From Spirosoma utsteinense (GTDB lineage Bacteria > Bacteroidota > Bacteroidia > Cytophagales > Spirosomataceae), in NCBI RefSeq assembly GCF_014282275.1, contig NZ_VFIA01000002.1, forward strand, positions 124,001 through 188,000: a stretch of DNA of 64,000 bases, in the 5' to 3' direction. A program made the position numbers and the translations under genes. Below the pieces are notes generated by a model. It ran no database searches. It was not told where the DNA came from and saw only the letters and a program-made list of their open reading frames with translations. Positions 61,679 through 64,000 of this stretch are shown here, piece after piece; within the stretch, counting starts at the first letter, position 1, and every line of letters begins with the position of its first letter.

Positions 61679-62884
61679 ATGAAAGTATCCGATTCAACGC
61701 CAACTCCAGTTACTTCTACTCAATCAGTAAATCAGTCTACGTCTATAAACCGTTCTTCCGGGGCATTTTCAACCAGCGACGTCCATGATCTGATCTGTTT
61801 CTCGCATTTGCGCTGGAACTTCGTCTACCAGCGTCCTCAGCACTTACTGGAACGGGCTACCAAGCACTATCGGGTCTGGTTTATTGAAGAGCCAATGTGG
61901 GGCAATGAACTTAAAATGAGTACTTGCCAGCAAGCTGATGGGCTAACCGTATTGGTTCCACACCTGCCAAATGGTACGAGTCCCGAAGCAGCTTTGGCCT
62001 TACAGCGACAGTTGATTGATGCATTCATACAACGCGAACGCATCAGTGATTTCGTTGCCTGGTATTATACGCCAATGGCTATGCTCTTTACGGATCACCT
62101 GAAACCCAGGTTAACGATCTATGACTGCATGGACGAACTATCGGCCTTTTGGGGAGCACCTCCCCAGTTGCTGGAGCAGGAAAAGAAGCTGATGCAACGC
62201 GCCGACCTCGTGTTTACGGGTGGTTACAGTCTCTATGAAGCAAAGCAGAATCGTCATTCCCACGTATTTGCTTTTCCAAGCAGTATCGATTTTGCTCACT
62301 TTTCTGCGGCCCGGAACCCCCAGCCCGACCCCGCTGATCAGCGTGGTGTTGGCAGTAAACGGATAGGTTTTAGTGGCGTTATCGATGAGCGGTTTGATTA
62401 TACATTACTGGGTGAGGTAGCAAAACGCCGTCCTGAGTGGCAGTTTGTCATGATTGGCCCAATCGTAAAAATTGATCCAGCCCTACTACCGCACGGCTCA
62501 AATGTGCATTATGTAGGTATGAAAGCTTATAAGGAGTTGCCTGCCTACTTCAGCAACTGGGACGTAGCTATATTGCCGTTTGCGCTGAATAATTCGACAA
62601 AGTACATCAGCCCGACAAAAACTCCTGAATATCTGGCAGCAGGTTTACCCGTTGTTTCAACACCCATACGAGATGTAGTTCGTACGTATGGTAGTGAGGA
62701 CTTTGTTCAGATCGCCGGCACAGCCGATGAATTTGAATCGGCTATTGAAACCGCCCTGAATGGTAATCATCCGGGAAACTGGCCGACAATCGATGCTTTT
62801 CTGGCCGAGAACTCCTGGAACCGCACCTGGAGTGAAATGAATCGGTTAATGGTGGCCCAGATGAGTCTGGAAATAGAACAGTAA
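61679..62884 (+). CDS. GT4-like glycosyltransferase
   Basis: A 401-residue glycosyltransferase of the GT-B fold. A Ser/Thr-rich N-terminal tail (1-35) precedes LICFSHLRWNFVYQRPQHLL, a start seen in proteins encoded near UDP-galactopyranose mutase genes. The C-terminal domain has KRIGFSGVIDERFDY, WQFVMIGP and the donor-site stretch STKYISPTKTPEYLAAGLPVVSTP. It probably adds a sugar to a surface glycan. No partner gene is in view. Confidence 0.85.
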   Translation: MKVSDSTPTPVTSTQSVNQSTSINRSSGAFSTSDVHDLICFSHLRWNFVYQRPQHLLERATKHYRVWFIEEPMWGNELKMSTCQQADGLTVLVPHLPNGTSPEAALALQRQLIDAFIQRERISDFVAWYYTPMAMLFTDHLKPRLTIYDCMDELSAFWGAPPQLLEQEKKLMQRADLVFTGGYSLYEAKQNRHSHVFAFPSSIDFAHFSAARNPQPDPADQRGVGSKRIGFSGVIDERFDYTLLGEVAKRRPEWQFVMIGPIVKIDPALLPHGSNVHYVGMKAYKELPAYFSNWDVAILPFALNNSTKYISPTKTPEYLAAGLPVVSTPIRDVVRTYGSEDFVQIAGTADEFESAIETALNGNHPGNWPTIDAFLAENSWNRTWSEMNRLMVAQMSLEIEQ

Positions 62885-62892
62885 TCAATTGA

Positions 62893-63000
62893 TCAGTTGG
62901 TGAGTCAGTGAGTCGGTCAGTTATCCAGTCAATTAGTCAACAACTGACCGACTCACTGACTCACCAACTGATTACTGACTGACTCACCAACTGGCCAACT
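62893..63000. repeat. Word-repeat hairpin of GTGAGTCAGTGAGTCGG type
   Basis: A perfect 30-bp inverted repeat (62893-62922 with 62942-62971, core GGTGAGTCAGTGAGTCGG) is followed by a further partial copy of the right arm (GACTGACTCACCAACTG). It is homologous in words to the hairpin at 40661 and lies between convergent genes. Confidence 0.85.
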
Positions 63001-63002
63001 GA

Positions 63003-64000
63003 TCAGTCTCCTCTAGGCACAACCATTACAACTTCTTCTTTTTCAACGATTACTTGCCCTTCGGCCAGTCCTTTGGGTTTTCGAACAAATTTCTTGGGTG
63101 TCACCGTCACCGGACACAGGCTGTCGGTTCGTCGCCGGGAATACCAGGCCGCTAACTCCGCAGCCCGCTCAATTACGTTTTTCGGAAAGGTTTTCCCCGC
63201 CTTGTACTTTATGACGACGTGCGAACCAGCCACATCTTTGGCGTGTAACCAGAGATCTTCTTTATGCGTGTACTTTTGAGTTAGCAGATCATTATTTTTT
63301 GCATTACGACCGATCAAGATACGGAAGTTATCGAGCAGGACTTCCTTGAACAACTGGGCTTGTGTACCATCAGATGAGGCCATGGACGGTGCCTCCTGAA
63401 CCAGGTTCGTTTGTTTAACATAACGACGGAGTTCCTTAAGCGTCGCTATTTGCTCGATATCAGCCTTCTGCTGGTCCATCCGTTCAATTTCGGCTTCCCG
63501 CGTGGCTACCTGCCGACTGAGATGTTCCTCTTCTATTTTTTCGTTCTTCGATTTCCGATAGTAGTTCTCTGCATTTTTTTGAGGACTCAAATCAGGTTTT
63601 AGTTTGATACTAATGGGCTGATCACGGTAAAAGTCAAGCAGGGTTACCCGATCTGGAGACTTAGCGCCCGGTACTTCAGGTATATCGTGCAGATTGGCCA
63701 TCAGGATATGCCCCATTTCTTCATGACTCGCTCCTTCGTCACGGGCTATAAGTCGATTCATATTTCCCTCGATCTGTGCCTGCGCACGCTTACGGCGCTT
63801 GTCGATTAGCCGTAACCAGTCCGCTTTTTCCTGTTCAAAGGTACTGAGCCCGTTGAATGCAATAAAAAACCGGTTGGCAGCCTCTATAGGTTCGCCGAAC
63901 TCTCTGACGACCGGATCGCTGGCTTGTACGTGTAATGGCAGCAAACTCAAGGTGGGTTTGTGTGCCAGTCTGATCAGGTAATAACGTGGATGCTCAAGTT
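63003..64000 (-). CDS. rqcH: NFACT-family protein (RqcH/Rqc2-like), 5' end beyond the window
   Basis: The last 332 or so residues are present and the frame stays open to the window edge (HPRYYLIRLAHKPTLSLLPL). It shows the end of the NFACT-N domain, a coiled coil (about 120-190 of the visible part, REAEIERMDQQKADIEQI) and the NFACT-R (DUF814) domain with ILIGRNAKNNDLLT, DLWLHAKDVAGSHVV and ELAAWYSRRR. RqcH binds stalled 50S-peptidyl-tRNA complexes and adds C-terminal alanine tails. The protein ends right after NFACT-R. Confidence 0.92.
   Translation of the reverse strand, partial: LEHPRYYLIRLAHKPTLSLLPLHVQASDPVVREFGEPIEAANRFFIAFNGLSTFEQEKADWLRLIDKRRKRAQAQIEGNMNRLIARDEGASHEEMGHILMANLHDIPEVPGAKSPDRVTLLDFYRDQPISIKLKPDLSPQKNAENYYRKSKNEKIEEEHLSRQVATREAEIERMDQQKADIEQIATLKELRRYVKQTNLVQEAPSMASSDGTQAQLFKEVLLDNFRILIGRNAKNNDLLTQKYTHKEDLWLHAKDVAGSHVVIKYKAGKTFPKNVIERAAELAAWYSRRRTDSLCPVTVTPKKFVRKPKGLAEGQVIVEKEEVVMVVPRGD

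Overview
The window is chromosomal DNA of a member of the Bacteroidota, most likely of the Cytophagales (Spirosoma-like). The evidence is a SusC/SusD pair, two proteins with type IX secretion (T9SS) C-terminal sorting domains, many short lipoproteins, LytTR/LytS signalling, promoters with the Bacteroidota TAnnTTTG box, weak ribosome-binding sites and roughly 50% GC. Genus is an inference. I see no integrase, transposase, CRISPR array, phage module or rRNA operon.

Region 1 (1-8452, all minus) is the most striking part: PhnX-like hydrolase, FAD oxidoreductase, SusC, SusD, a Tat-type exported metallophosphoesterase and the N-terminus of a PhnZ-like HD oxygenase. The three enzymes belong to families known to cluster in phosphonate catabolism. 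Their placement around a SusCD pair suggests a dedicated outer-membrane import route for an organophosphonate or phosphonate-bearing molecule. Region 2 (8553-13492) is housekeeping: pncB, rpoN, a PAP2-related membrane protein, an enoyl-CoA hydratase and tRNA-Arg(ACG). Region 3 (13500-25800) is looser: a carbonic anhydrase gene broken by one stop, an orphan gene fragment, ldhA, a P-type Ca2+-ATPase, a short glucan phosphorylase without its PLP lysine, a large membrane protein and a receiver-only response regulator, separated by several kinds of palindromic repeat.

Region 4 (25800-31250) has small exported proteins, a carboxylesterase, a divergent Lrp-type regulator/alanine dehydrogenase pair and a truncated haemoglobin. 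Region 5 (31280-45500) is mostly minus strand: a CE-clan cysteine protease-like protein with three neighbours, a LytS/LytTR two-component pair, a phosphoglycerate mutase-like phosphatase, a thioesterase, a trypsin-like protease, DUF937 and Kbp proteins, then a plus-strand SGNH lipoprotein/outer-membrane protein pair and an HxlR regulator. Region 6 (46000-64000) is conserved core: miaA, rhodanese, a T9SS protein, a PASTA protein, ribE, a sugar aminotransferase, then pheT - zapB-like - zapA - rny, DUF4230, a secreted M1 aminopeptidase, a VOC protein, a glycosyltransferase and an RqcH/NFACT protein running off the right end.

Intergenic DNA is rich in inverted repeats of several kinds: hairpins built of short degenerate words, a 13-bp-TIR element present twice, and nested palindromes ending in GTCATCCCGA. 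Gene functions rest on motif recognition by eye, without database searches.
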